64,000 bases of DNA, taken from positions 124,001 through 188,000 of the forward strand of contig JAAKBF010000095.1 in the NCBI GenBank assembly GCA_012656075.1, in the 5' to 3' direction. The position numbers were made by a program, and so were the translations under genes. Positions 9,915 through 21,384 of the stretch are shown here, piece by piece (the first letter of the stretch is position 1; each line of letters starts with the position of its first letter). This stretch comes from Phytophthora hibernalis (lineage: Eukaryota; Oomycota; Peronosporomycetes; Peronosporales; Peronosporaceae). The notes under the pieces were generated by a model. The model searched no databases. It was not told where the DNA came from and saw only the letters and a program-made list of their open reading frames with translations.

Positions 9915-12432
9915 TTAATTCTTGCTCTTCTTGCTGCGTTTCTGGGTGTTCGACGTCGTCTTGCTAGTGGTAGTTTTCTTCGTAGGCGGGTTCACAGTCG
10001 CGTCCGAGCTTGCGTTCACGCTAGCCGTCGTCTTGACCACTTTCCGCTTCGTCTTGGAGCTGGATTTGCTTCTTCTCACAGCCCGCTTGGCAATCAAAAC
10101 CAAAGAAATCGGCTCGCTTCTCCGACGTCGTTAGATCCAACAGCAGCACATCACTGATGTGCTTACAATCAGTCGGTGGTGCCATTGTACCATCCTCCTT
10201 GAAATTGACTCTCAGTTCGTCAGAGCAGTTAACAAGACACAAAACCAAGACGTTAGTCATCACACCAAAAGAGATCTTCGTCTCGTAGTCGAACTTATTG
10301 AACATCTCGTCAAACTGCTTGCACTCATCATTCAATGCAGACATATCGAATGGCTCTGATCTGGCATTTTCAATGACAAGCCCCACTGCTATTGTTCGAG
10401 TGGCCCAGAGAGTATTTCTCAGGTGCTTCGTCGCCCCATCAGGAGAATACCAATTGGCCCTGCTCCGAGCCACCAAGAACACATTCAGCGACGCCGAATG
10501 CGGACGGAACTTGAAGCAAAAAGACTCGTCATCCTTGCGATCGAGTATGCCACTGATCTCTCGCATGAGCTGTGGCCAGTGCTTCGCATACGCTACCTCG
10601 GCATCGTCAATAAGTGACGAATACACTAAAGTGCCACAACGGTTGCCAGGTCGAATTTTCGGTAGCACTGCAATATCCTCCGAGAAGCGTACAGAATTGT
10701 ACTCACCGAAGACAGTGCTTTCCTTTAAAACGATGGCAACTTGTCCTTGGGAACACTAGACTCCGAAAACAGTTCCCTCCAGCGTTTGAGGCAGATCCAC
10801 TTGAAAACTTCGTTGGGATCGGGCGACAGAAGTCCTAGGATTTCCGCAATGTAGGCCACGTACTCACGCAAAGGATATACCACATTAGCAATTTCGTGTT
10901 TGATCTCTGGTGGTGCAAATATGTTTGCCTTTTCTTGTGTGCCTTCCCACCCGAGCCGACAGGACCACATAATTCGGCCAGGTGTTACACGCTCGTTTTC
11001 GATATCATCAATAGTTTCCGTAAGATCGACGAACTTGCCTCTGATGAGCCATTCGCGAAGCTGGGCTCTGTGGTACCTGCGCAGCTCATAGTGAAGTCCT
11101 TTGCACTTCGAGAATGTCAGTTCAAGGTATTTGTCTTTCTTCAACGAGTCGTATGCCGTATTTGACATCAACAGGTTGATCACGGCTCGCGGGTTTCCCG
11201 AAGTTCTTTTCAGCAGATATTGAGCTGCTTCTGTTACATCTTCGTCGGTTGCTAGCCGCCATCGGTGCAGCATGGTTTTACTACTGCCCGTTCGTACCTG
11301 GGTCTTCCGCAGAATTTCCTTAATCTCGTTCAGCCGAAGCAAATGCAAACTCAATCGTCTGAAGACAATCAGTCGGTCCGAAACTTTGTTAGTTGGTGCT
11401 GAGGTCCCATCTTTGGCAAACTGCAATAACCCGGAGTAGCCCAATAAAACAAAATACACGCCCTGAATCTCCAATAATTCACGTAAAAAGTCATCACAAA
11501 ACGCGAAGAACCTAGCACGGGCGGTCCGAGCATCTCGATCTCTGAACCAGTTGCTAAAATCATCGAACACGATAAACAGAGGACCCACTGTCTTTACCAT
11601 ATCCGTGATTAACGGCTTTTGCTCCGTCGTTAGGGCAGATGCCATGTCAAGCTTTGTTTCAGGCTCGAGCTCCTGATTAACAGCTCTCACAAGCTCCTTC
11701 ACGGCGAGAATACGGGTAACTCCGTCTCCATGTAAATCTTCTGATGGCTCCTTAGGATACATGGTATGGCACGCGCACAGCTCTCGCTGGAACTCATCTC
11801 GGGTTGATTCATTGGGCCACATCTCGCGGCACCAGCGGATGTAGTTGCTTGCCAGTGTCGTTACCCCCATTCCAGAGGTGTTGTCCGCGAACGGAATGAT
11901 ATGTTGCTGGGATTCACTGGCATCGCGAAAACTATCGTGGCTTGTACGATGAGCTTCCTGTAGCTGTTGGATAGCACCAACACGTGGAATGCAGAACATC
12001 ATCCCACTTAGTAAAGTGCGCGGCGGCGAAGAATAATTTTTCCACGTCGGTTCCGCGACAAGATTGCCCGGTTTCCGAACCAGAATTTGAAACTCGTTGG
12101 GTGCCATTTGCTCTCCACTCAGAAATTCGTATCCCGACAGGTCAAGTATTGGGTAAATGACTTGACCTGTAGTCATGACTTGGAAAATCTCTAAAGGAAC
12201 TTTGCCTAGTTTAATTTTTGGCGCTGAGCTTCGCTAACTCTAAGCCACGAGTTGTCTGCCGTCTTGGCAACGCGAATATCCAGCTGGTGATCGCTACACT
12301 TGGGGCCTGCTGCTTGATGATAACCTGCAACTCCCGCCCGTAATTATTCTCGCTGACCGATAAGGAGAGAAAGGCGCCGTTATTGACCACGAAGCATTTG
12401 AGATGGAGGACTCGCGACTGTGACTGGCCCAT
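9915..12432 (-). CDS. Crinkler-like (CRN) effector with P-loop NTPase domain
   Basis: The N-terminal frame (12432-12211) resembles a short CRN ubiquitin-like header. The long frame (12176-10725) contains a P-loop NTPase-type region: a degenerate Walker A (NTSGMGVTT, lacking the lysine) near residue 100 and a Walker B (LFIVFDD) near residue 190. The C-terminal frame (10720-9915) continues with an unrecognised domain and a Lys/Arg/Thr-rich tail that could be a nuclear-localisation signal. CRN effectors are delivered to host cells and usually act in the nucleus; that role is inferred from family. The break near 10741 fits a one-base loss; those near 12210 and 10095 do not fit that pattern simply. 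The 3' end is duplicated at 21.7-21.9 kb. Confidence 0.55.
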
Positions 12433-12593
12433 CTTTCGACTTAGCCAGAACGAAGACTGAAATCAATATCAAAACTTGTCGGGCTCCTCGATTAAGTGCG
12501 TTTCCTGCCCAGATCGACGACAAAATGTCAAGCTTCCTAGTTACATAGCGGATTCCATCTCACCTACCCTATGATTGTTTTCCCTCCTTTTTG

Positions 12594-12806
12594 TCAATGA
12601 AGTAAGCCGCACGCGTAACGCACAACGATCACAAGAAGTGGGTCGAGAAATATATGCTCAACCAACCTTACCGGCTGCTGCAATGTGGGTTTGTCATTAT
12701 TCGCGGCGACCAAAAGCTTCAGATCGGCCGTCTCGGAAAATGTCCATGTCACCGCGAGAACTGCATCGATGGGGGATTTTTTCGCAAGCCACTCGAACAG
12801 GAGCAC
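12594..12806 (-). pseudogene. Relic coding fragment between CRN and RXLR genes, duplicated at 22 kb
   Basis: A short frame with protein-like content (VLLFEWLAKKSPIDA, then DLKLLVAANNDKPTLQ) has a clear diverged partner at 21940-22140 (VEQIFLE, IVANSDTPTLQ). Both lie at the same distance from an RXLR gene. The conservation of residues despite many base changes suggests this was once coding. The family is not recognised; it may be part of a CRN header or a lost neighbour. Confidence 0.4.
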
Positions 12807-13510
12807 TCTTTGTTGCGACGGGATCTTGAATCGAAGCTCTCTCCGCCCGATCGAAGGAGGTATTTGGTCACTTTAGTAGCTCGATCTAGGGACGTCACAA
12901 GGAAGCATTATGGCAAAGTGTACTCTTTGGATGAAGTTTAGACTATATTATCAAATTATTGAACTTTATGAACTTTATTAGCCCGCTGTAAATATGCAGC
13001 TGCGCCACTGTAAATCGCATCCTCGTTCGCAACGCGTTCACGGTGCCACGTTTTGTACAGTGCGGTGATCTGGTGTCGCGCTGGGCGATACTTTACTTTT
13101 CCCAAATACGGTAAAACTTGGGATGGATCGACATCCCTCGCATAGAACGATTCGAACATTGGCGTCAGCATCTTGTTCCACATATTGTTTTCCATTGATA
13201 CAGGAGGAAGTTTGACGCGATCCAGTGTCTTTTTGATCTTTGCACCAGAAATTCTCTTCTTGCCTGACGCGAGTTCGCCTTGACCAGCGTCACGGTCGCC
13301 TCGAAGATATCGTTTTTCGCCGGTGTTCGTGAAATGCGTGAGCTGGTCGGGAGTTTTGTCGGCTGAGGCTGCATTGCTGCTTGAAACGAGGATGGTCACC
13401 AGACATAGTAGAAAATACTTGTATGCCAACCCACGCATCTTTAGTGGTGAAGAGCGAGGAGCAGGGACGTTAGCTTGGGTGCTTCGGCGCAAGTTGACAA
13501 GTGCCACTAA
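12620..13510. repeat. Segmental duplication, copy 1 (partner 21960-22825)
   Basis: Colinear similarity covers the relic fragment, the spacer and the whole RXLR gene with its 5' flank (shared strings GTGTACTCTTTGGATG, GAGCGAGGAGCAGGG). Divergence is moderate, with small indels. A separate shared piece, 9820-9960 against 21700-21860, extends the block to the CRN 3' end. Confidence 0.85.
12956..13438 (-). CDS. RXLR effector candidate 1
   Basis: A 160-residue protein if the start is the ATG at 13438, where a signal peptide begins (MRGLAYKYFLLCLVTILVSS, cleavage likely after SSNAA). The frame stays open 23 codons further upstream, but that stretch is not signal-like. About residue 43 comes RYLRGD, a canonical RXLR motif; no EER motif follows, though an acidic/basic stretch does. 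The C-terminal domain (PPVSMENNMW, MFESFYARD, ALYKTWHRER) resembles the alpha-helical W-type units of Phytophthora effectors. Such proteins are secreted and enter plant cells; the target is unknown. A paralogue lies at 22282-22752 inside a duplicated segment. Confidence 0.85.
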   Translation of the reverse strand: MRGLAYKYFLLCLVTILVSSSNAASADKTPDQLTHFTNTGEKRYLRGDRDAGQGELASGKKRISGAKIKKTLDRVKLPPVSMENNMWNKMLTPMFESFYARDVDPSQVLPYLGKVKYRPARHQITALYKTWHRERVANEDAIYSGAAAYLQRANKVHKVQ

Positions 13511-14600
13511 CGTTAATATGGCGTTGCGTCAAAGACCCCAGCGTGGTTTACGCGCATCGGGCGTAATTGCACCGCGCAATGCTTGGAGCGCATCACACCG
13601 TCGAAATACCGTTACCGGTAAGCTTGATGGCAACTCGCCAACACGACTGGGGTGTAGCACAGTTATATGTACATATACGTCTCAATTTCCAATCCTTTGA
13701 TTCACCTTTGTGTGGTTGGAAATAAACCTCACTGAACATGATGATGGTCGAATTCAAGACAACAGACGGATGAGCAACAAACAATTGTCAACTCGTGCGG
13801 CCAAACCATAAACACTCAGAGTACTGTACACTTGCTGTGCGAGTGAACGTATGCATACCGGTATCTTAGGAGGGCAGACTATTTATACAAACTGAGGAAC
13901 GGATGTCATCAAGTTACAAATCATAGAAGTCTGAGATGCCGGCAGGGAAACTACACCCGAGCCTCACCTTTGAAAACCCTGAGAGCGGTGACACAACCCT
14001 AAGCCGAGCAAGGTGTGAACCTGCTTGGTCCTGGGTTTAAGCCCGCGTGCTGCGCACACGGATCTTTAAACCACAGGCGTTGTTTTGGCTTGCCGAGCGA
14101 GTTGAGATTCACCTTCTCCTCAATTTTGTAGTAGAAAAGGGCCAACAAATAGCCCACATACAAAACTAAGTGAATCCAGTTTGTAATAATAGTCATTTTC
14201 ATCTTTGGAGTGTGTGATGGGAATCACGCACTTCCCATTGTCGTCCAAAACAGATCAGTCTAGGAAAACGGGCCAGCTCATTTTAGACCAAGTGTTCGTG
14301 GTAGATTGTAACACCGGTAGTGCTTATAGAAGCCTGGTATGTAGTGAGACGTGACTTCATGGCTTTGTGTGATGTATGCCTTGTGCCTGCTGCAAAGAAG
14401 CTGTAATGCTGTTTTTGATATGATTGCTAGGGTTTGTCGCTCCTCCTGTGCACTGAGCGTGGATTATTTTGTCGTTCTTGATTATTTACCGATCGCCACG
14501 AGTCGCAAGAATTTTTAACCGCTGATGTTCAAACTCTGTTGTTTTTTGCTGCTAGGCGATAAATTATTTACCTAGTATCCATGCTTCAACATTATACTCA
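13510..14600. other. No supportable gene between RXLR gene 1 and the copia element
   Basis: The frames are short and lack domain-like content. The last 50 bases or so before 14652 resemble sequence near 27730-27770 (GTTGCTTCACCC), which marks the start of the relic interrupted by copia. Nothing else was recognised. Confidence 0.4.
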
Positions 14601-14652
14601 AGAAATCACAAGATCATCGCATATTATAATACGCACGTGCGTTGCTTCACCC
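14600..14652 (+). pseudogene. Left shard of NTPase/TIG relic interrupted by copia
   Basis: The bases just left of copia (ending GTGCGTTGCTTCACCC) align with the 27740-27770 region of the NTPase/TIG gene (GTGCTTGCTTCACCC). The homologous sequence resumes immediately right of copia. This places the copia insertion inside a second copy of that gene. Confidence 0.55.
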
Positions 14653-15105
14653 TTTTAGAATGCGCACTTGACTGAACACTTGCTCAGCCAAGCAGGTTAA
14701 GATGCGAAGAGGTAAGACGAACGCGAGGCACCCGCAAGACACTTAGACGGAAAAATGGAAAGTAAGATTGATAGTTCTCTACAGCCCCTGCGCTTAACTA
14801 CCGTTTAAGCGGGCTGTAGTTTCTTCAACATGCAGAGACCCATTTCACTTAGTTTCACTATACCTCGAAGCTTCGCCAGCCTTCTCTGTAATGCCGGGTC
14901 TCAGTTGCCGTCAGAATTCACGGTTGCCACCGTTAAGTCTGACCTCCGATACAAATTCCAACACGCCTCCATCGAAGCACCAGCTTTGACTAATTGAAAT
15001 TTCCAATCCCAGTTTGCTCAAGCAAATTTGCGAGACGCGTTTTGTCGAGTCGCTTCGTGAAGGTGTCTGTCGGATTTTCAACTCCGTTCACCTTGTGTAG
15101 TTCGA

Positions 15106-18100
15106 TCACACTTTTTCCACTTGTTCACGCACATAGTGCCATCGTAGTTCAATGTGCCGGGTGCGACGACTGTAGGTCGGGTTCGTAGCCAACACATAGG
15201 CAGCTTGATTGTCAATACCAATCCGAACCTTAAATTCATGCTGTGGAAGTATCTCTTGCAAGATGTTACTCTCCGCAGCAGCTTCCATGGCGGCCTCGGA
15301 CGCAGCCACGTACTCAGCTTCTGCTGTTGACAGGGCAACGATAGACTGACGTCTCGACATCCACGACGCGGCACCACCAGCCACCGTGAACACGAACCCC
15401 GTCGTGCTCTTTCGAGTCTCGGTATCGTTGGCCCAGTCACTGTCGCAGTAACCTTCGAGTGTTATCAAGTCCGGCGCATTTGACTGCTTTGTGTAGAGAA
15501 TTCCGTGGTTGATAGTCCCTGCAAGGTATCGCAAAACCCTTATCACCGCGCCAACATGTTTCCCAGACGGTTTCGCTACAAAGCGACTCAGCTGTCCAAG
15601 TGCGAAAGCTAGGTCAGGACGAGTGCTTGTTGCCAGGTACATTAACATTCCGTTAGCCTCGCGATAAGGAAAACTAGACTCACACTCTTCTCCGTCACCG
15701 AGCGGTACGAAGCGTGCGTTGACTTCCATGGGATTACTCACCGAGTGAGCATTTTCGTACCCAAACTTCTTCAAAGTTTCACGTGCATACTTGCTTTGTC
15801 GAACGCTGATGTGGTCAGCAGTCTGCTCAACTTCAATGCCAAAGTACTGCGTGAGAAGCCCTTGGTCTTTGAATCCATACGCCTTATCCAATTCCTCGAA
15901 CAACTTCGTCTTCTGGTTCTCATCGTTGGTTGCCACGAGAATGTCGTCCACGTAGACAAGGACGAGCATGATAGAGCCACCTTCAAAGTGATAGTACAAG
16001 CACGGTTCAGTCAACGATCTCTGGTATCCTCGATCAAGTAGCCATCGATTCAACTCAGAGTTCCATTCACGTCCTGGCTGCCTCAAACCGTACAAGGCCT
16101 TCAACACCACGTACATGTGTCCGTCAACCTCGCATGGAAAGCCTTCAATTGACTTCACATACTGTGGATTCCCAGTTCTGCGTTAAGATACGCCGTGTAA
16201 ATATCTCCTCCGTAGAGCTTCAGATTGAGTGCTGCTGTTAATGCAACCACAAGGCGGAACGATGACATGCGTGCTACAGGCGAGAAGGTCTCACGGAAAT
16301 CAATACCAGGTCGCTGAAAGTTTCCAAATGCTACTAGTCTGGCCTTAAAACGAATAGCGTAACCTTGATGGTCTGACTTCTGCGCATAGACCCACTGGGT
16401 CTTGATCGGCTTGGCATCTTCTGATACGTCTTCACTGGCAATCTCTTCCAGCACGTTCAGTCTCTTCAATGCAGCCATCTCTTCCAGTTCTGCCTCACGC
16501 CACAGGTCCCGATACTTGATCGCATTGCTTCGCGGTGATTCCGCGGAAGATTCACATCACTTGCTCGAATGGGTTTGCCGTTCTTGTCCAGAATGCGAGA
16601 TGTCTTCTGCACGGCATTCACCACATAATCATCCAGAAAACTAGGCCGGCGGCGTTCATGACGTTCACGTAGTCCTGTTCGAACGCGTTTAAGTTCCTGC
16701 TTTTCCGCATTGCGCTCAAACCGTTGTTCTTCTGACTGAGTCTCGTCACGATGTGTCCTCTTACCACCTAGCTGAGGGAACATTGGTCTGACATCAACAA
16801 CTTCATGTCCAACTTGCAATGATTCAGAGTCATCTTGCTGTTCTTCAAACGTGACACACGTATGAACATCGGTCGGCGCTACAGTGCTAGCCACCGTAAT
16901 TTCATCATCGTCTGCACTAGCGCCATCCGAGACTTCAGCTTCGTTCAAATCAAGCTCGCAAGTATCCGTGACTGCTTCCACCTCAAATGTTTCAGTTCGG
17001 GCCGTTGACCCACATACACTAACAACCGATTCACTCCCGTCACACAATACTTCCTTTGGATCAGAAGCTGCACATTCAGCATTCGATCACTGCTGTTCTT
17101 CACTCCGAGATTCACTGTGCATCATACTTGGTTCACTTGGCACAGAAGCGGTAACTCCACCAACATCAACAAAGCTCGTTTTACTTGGAGCTGCCTCCGA
17201 CGCCTCCCCGAGCCCTTGAGTTACATCGCCAGCTACATCACGTTGAGCTACATCGCCTTCGCCTCCCACGAGATCCAAAGTTTTAGCCATGGTCTCGTTT
17301 ACCATAAAAGTAGCGAGAATAGTCTGCTCATTACTTGGACCCATGCTCATCTGGAGCATGATAGAGTCATCTTCTTCGGTGCTCTCCTGAGCTTCTTGCA
17401 ACTGATCAAAGTGCAAAGACTCTAAATCCGAATCATCGACAGTGATCTCATGCCGATCTTGATACATCACTTCTTCAGCAACTCGTAAGTCAGCGACAAA
17501 CTTGGTAGTCCGTTGCTCAGGAAAGTAGACTTTACATCCCACAACATCTTCCGCATATCCGAGGACAAATCCGAGTTTAGCATTGTCGTGGTGTTTGCGA
17601 CGTCCCGGCGTCACGGGTACATGCACGTATGCCAGCGCACCGAACTTCCGAATGTGGTGTATGTCGGGCTTCACGCCAAACATCATCTCGAAAGGAATTC
17701 CCTGTGTGCCCTTGTTGTACACCCGGTTCTTAATGTACACAGCATTTCTGAGAGCCTCCGGCCATAAACTTCTAGGAAAGCCGGCTTGGTGCATTGACGC
17801 TTTCGTCATTTCAACAAGTGACTGGTGGGTTCGCTCAAATAAATTCAACTGAGAACTCTTTGGGCCGACGAGTACGTGTTCAATCCCATGTGTCTTGTAC
17901 CACGCCTCTATCTCTCCATTCACGAATTCACCACCCTTGTCGGTTAAAATCTGACGCACTTTGTACTTGACATACTGAGCTCCGTTCTTCTGTCTGCCAG
18001 CTTGGCGTTCGGCCCACAACACATACTCCTTAATGTGCTGATTCACCACGCTGCTTGTCTTGCTCGTCAACATGTGCACTGTCACGAACCGAGAGTAGCC

Positions 18101-19062
18101 ATCCATAATGACTAACACTGCTTCATATCGTGATCCATTCTCTTTGCTAGGAATCAGCAGATCAGCGTATACCACTTGGTTGGGTACCTTGGTCTCGGGA
18201 TCCAGCAATTTCCGATGAGCCTTTATCTTCTGCTTGCCAACGTGACATGCGTCACATGTATCCATCGTTCGCTGCCTCAGCATCATTCCACGTACCAGTC
18301 CTTTATCCGCCATCGTCTTCAAGTACTGAGGGCACGTGTGTCCCACACGCTCGTGCCAGAGTGTTAGCGATGCGACACCTTCAGCTGCCGTGAAGTTGCA
18401 AATTGGACGTTTGCTCGGGCCAGTCGTGTAGTTGCACAACGGACTGGAGCGTGAACGTGGTATATGTGCACTTTCTGGATGCCCTACCCAGAATCCCCAA
18501 GTCGCTTCCACCGGAGTCACAACGATCACAGTTCTTCCTTCTTGTGAAATACGAAAGTTTGTTGTTTCACGTTCAAAATCAAAATCAAAACCTTGATCCG
18601 CTGCTAGCCCTGGTGAAACAAACTGAATTCCGCTCCGGGTACGTAGAACACGTCGTGCACGTTCACAGTTCTTTGCTCACCATCCACATTGGTCACTATC
18701 TCCACAGTACCAACTCCAGCTATACGGGACGCTAGAGCTGGCGTAACACCGTGAACTGAATGCGATTGACTTGAGTCTTCAGTGAACGACACGTAGTACC
18801 AGGGGTTCCCAGTCACATGCGTGTCTGCTGCAGTGTCGAAAAACCACCACCCCTCACTGGTATCGATCTCGTCTTGATTTCGCGCAATGCCAACTCGCAA
18901 CCAACCGATACGTGCACTCTGGTCGGTGTCTTGAGCCTCATCGTCATTGAATTGCTCAGTTTCGACATCTGCTTGACTTCTTTCGTCACCAAGATGCTCT
19001 TGATCACCATTACTAAACTCTGTGTCAGCCCCAGCATCCATCAGCACTGCGTCCAGTGTCAC
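15106..19062 (-). CDS. Copia pol: protease, integrase, reverse transcriptase, RNase H
   Basis: Protease (19062-18604) has WFFDTAADTHVTG with DTA at the active site. Integrase (18529-17087) has the HHCC finger (HERVGHT and CDACHVGKQ) and D, D, E at YADL, LTDKGGEF and LFERTH. RT (16478-15700) has QWVYAQKSD, GDIYTAYLNA, ALYGLRQPGREW and YVDD. RNase H has CDSDWANDTETRKSTTG and ALSTAEAEY. Breaks near 18616, 16540 and 16166 fit single-base homopolymer losses. One in-frame TGA near 17087, after the integrase, is a genuine nonsense codon, so this copy is probably dead even after correction. Confidence 0.85.
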
Positions 19063-19909
19063 GGTTTCCCTTCACGGTCTCCACTAAACTCGGTGAAGTG
19101 CTGGTATGCTGGTGCTGAGTTACATTACCGCGTGGTTTCCGCTTCTGCTCGGATGCATTAGCTCCACCCTCGCTCTGGTGTCTTCCGCGCTGAGGACAAT
19201 CAGCCTTGAGATGATCCAGACTGTCACAAATGAAGCATTTTCTCGATTTCTGCTTCTTTTTATTTGTGTCCTTAGGCTTGTCATGCTGATTTCCTTCGCC
19301 AGTCTCGGTCTTCGACCTGTTGCCTCCTCCATTGCCGTTGTTCTTCGACCCGCCACGTTGTCCACCTCCATTTCTGGCTTGGTAAGACTTTTTGCGCGAA
19401 TCAGCAACACGACTCAGCTCTCGAGTTCGCTCAGGAGTCACAAAATTGTCAGCCGAGTTGTAGCGAATTTCACTTTTCAAACTGTCGAACTCATACTGAT
19501 GTGGTAAGCTTTTCAGCATCAACTCCACCATTGTGATGTCATCAAACGGGTAATTCAACGATATCAACTCAGTCCGTAAATGAGCCATGGTCGTTCTGTT
19601 CTCCCTGCTCTCATAGATTACACACAGTGCTCTCCACATGTCTGTACCCGTTGTCTTGTCGCGAATCTGATGGAAGATGTCCGCTGGAAGTGACATTCCG
19701 ATAAGCTGCATGATTGTCAACTGGTCGTCGTCAAAAGCCTCCTCGTTCTCCGCTGAAGTTAGCTCGTCCCTCTGAACCTTGCCCTCCACGATGTCTGCGA
19801 GTTTCTTCTTCTTGAAAACGATGCTCATCGCCCATTTATACTGCTGCCAGTCCCGTTCGCCCCAGTTCTTCGGAACTCCCTCGCTCGTGTACTTAAGTGG
19901 CTCTGCCAT
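19025..19909 (-). CDS. Copia gag
   Basis: The frame starts MAEPLKYTSEGVPKNW and contains the UBN2/gag core (WRALCVIYES, HLRTELISL, LLKSLPHQYEFD). A Gly/Asn/Lys-rich region leads to a CCHC knuckle, CFICDSLDHLKADC. Length (about 294 codons) fits copia gag. The frame shifts into the protease near 19050, where copia elements normally keep gag and pol in one frame, so this may be an assembly indel. Confidence 0.85.
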   Translation of the reverse strand: MAEPLKYTSEGVPKNWGERDWQQYKWAMSIVFKKKKLADIVEGKVQRDELTSAENEEAFDDDQLTIMQLIGMSLPADIFHQIRDKTTGTDMWRALCVIYESRENRTTMAHLRTELISLNYPFDDITMVELMLKSLPHQYEFDSLKSEIRYNSADNFVTPERTRELSRVADSRKKSYQARNGGGQRGGSKNNGNGGGNRSKTETGEGNQHDKPKDTNKKKQKSRKCFICDSLDHLKADCPQRGRHQSEGGANASEQKRKPRGNVTQHQHTSTSPSLVETVKGNRDTGRSADGCWG

Positions 19910-20282
19910 CTTGGGTCCCCGTTTGCAGTCGGAACTCCGTATGTCCTTGGGCTCGGAACCCTTTTAGAATGCGCACTTGATCCGTATGGCCTGAACACTT
20001 GCTCAGCCAAGCAGGTTAAGATGCGAAGAGGTAAGACGAACGCGAGGCACCCGCAAGACACTTAGACGGAAAAATGGAAAGTAAGATTGATAGTTCTCTA
20101 CAGCCCCTGCGCTTAACTACCGTTTAAGCGGGCTGTAGTTTCTTCAACATGCAAAGACCCATTTCACTTAGTTTCACTATACCTCGAAGCTTCGCCAGCC
20201 TTCTCTGTAATGCCGGGTCTCAGTTGCCGTCAGAATTCACGGTTGCCACCGTCAAGTCTGACCTCCGATACAAATTCCAACA

Positions 20283-20730
20283 CACCCTGAAGAAATCAAG
20301 CTGGTACTTTTGAAGACTGAGATCCCTCCTATCGGTAGTGACAATCAAACACTGAGTAAACGTTGGCAACTATCGAGGGATGTAGATCTGGAGTCACAGT
20401 TGAGCTTTTGCTCAAAATATCCCCTGGATATCCTCAGACGATGGTGGACATGCTGAAAGAACCCTCCGACATTCATTGAATTTCAGGAATGTGTACGTGA
20501 AGGACAGGATTTCATAACAAGTTATGATGGTAGGAAATGATGACGGAAAGGAATTTTCTACATGTAGTGCTCGAACAGTGTCACCTTAGCTGGGACGGTA
20601 CGCTAGAAAGAGCTCAGGTATATACCGATCTGTCGTCCTGGAATGTGATCATGACTTGTTTTTGGTAGAACGAAAGCATTTGATGGTTTTGAAAAAAATC
20701 ATTCCCTAGAGTTTCTTTCACGAGAGATTT
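20283..20730 (+). pseudogene. Second copy of the NTPase/TIG gene, internally deleted
   Basis: From 20283 the sequence matches 27770-28230 base by base with scattered changes (for example GAAGAAATCAAGCTGGT against GAAGAGATCAAATTGGT, and GTCACCTTAGCTGGGA against GTCACCTTAGTTGGGA). At about 20660 it jumps to the 3' end of the partner gene (matching 29330-29385, ATTTGATGGTTTTGAAA), skipping about 1.1 kb that encodes most TIG repeats. Stops and small indels are frequent. It is a relic. Confidence 0.8.
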
Positions 20731-20734
20731 ATTT

Positions 20735-21330
20735 GGACTTCTGGATCCGAGCGGGTAGGACGGAGTACGCCGGGGAATTCGAGACTCCTTCTCCTTTCGT
20801 TTTAAAGGAGCGGAATCTTACAAAATGTGAAAATGGGACGCCACTGAAGCCTCGTCGCCTTCGTAATAGCTGCAAGCACACGCCAGGTTTGATAAATTGG
20901 TCTATTCGCTGTCGTATCTTGTACTTAAATAAAACTTCGAAGTATGTTGGATGTCAGCGCGGAGCAGATTCATTTTGTTCACGAAGTTGTTCACCTTTGA
21001 TCCAAGGCCGTTTGTTGGCATCGTTCTGGTTTGTGGGAGAAAATTCTCAGTTGGCTGCACAACATCAGAAAAACAAATCAGTTAATAGCACGATAACGCC
21101 AGCTACTGCACTCGTTTATATTACTCGTAACACGCAAGCACCGACAACGCCAGCTCTTCTGTAGGTAAGGTGCTTTCCAATGAGCCATTGAGAATTGAAA
21201 ATGTCGAAGCTGCTGTAAACTCTGTGCTAAGTCGCACGGCCGCATTTGCATGTGTCTCCGAGACTTTCACTCAACAGCTCAGTCACCGCCTTGTTGGCGT
21301 AGTCACTGTAGCCTGCAAAAGGTCCATCCA
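20735..21330 (-). pseudogene. Relic of a C2orf69-family gene
   Basis: This segment aligns with 30480-31640, the C2orf69-like gene, over several blocks: the 3' flank (CTGGATCCGAGCGGGTAGGA), the last exon (CGGAGCAGATTCATTTTGTT), the GCCAGCTCTTCTGTAGGTAA block, and the exon with the serine-family context (CAACAGCTCAGTCACCGCC). The exon that should encode the GFSKG motif is missing. Orientation relative to the NTPase/TIG relic is the same as in the 27-32 kb copy, so both came from one segmental duplication. Confidence 0.8.
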
Positions 21331-21384
21331 ACTTGGGAAATAATTAAAGAAGTAAATTACAGCCTTGAAAGATTAACACAAACA

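Larger units (their letters stand above)
14653..20282 (-). mobile_element. Ty1/copia LTR retrotransposon, near full length
   Basis: LTRs of about 310-320 bp lie at about 14653-14963 and 19962-20282. They are almost identical apart from a handful of substitutions and a roughly 10-base indel (TCCGTATGGC only in the right copy), so the insertion is young. Internal order on the minus strand is gag, protease, integrase, reverse transcriptase, RNase H, which defines copia. A purine-rich stretch abuts the left LTR, as expected for the 3' LTR side. CACCC occurs at both outer borders (14648-14652 and 20281-20285) and is the best candidate target-site duplication, although the LTR ends are then not the usual TG/CA. 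Confidence 0.9.

Noticed and set aside
14020..14080. A tRNA-like string (GGTTTAAGCCC) near 14030
   Set aside because: No acceptor, D or anticodon stems could be paired around it.
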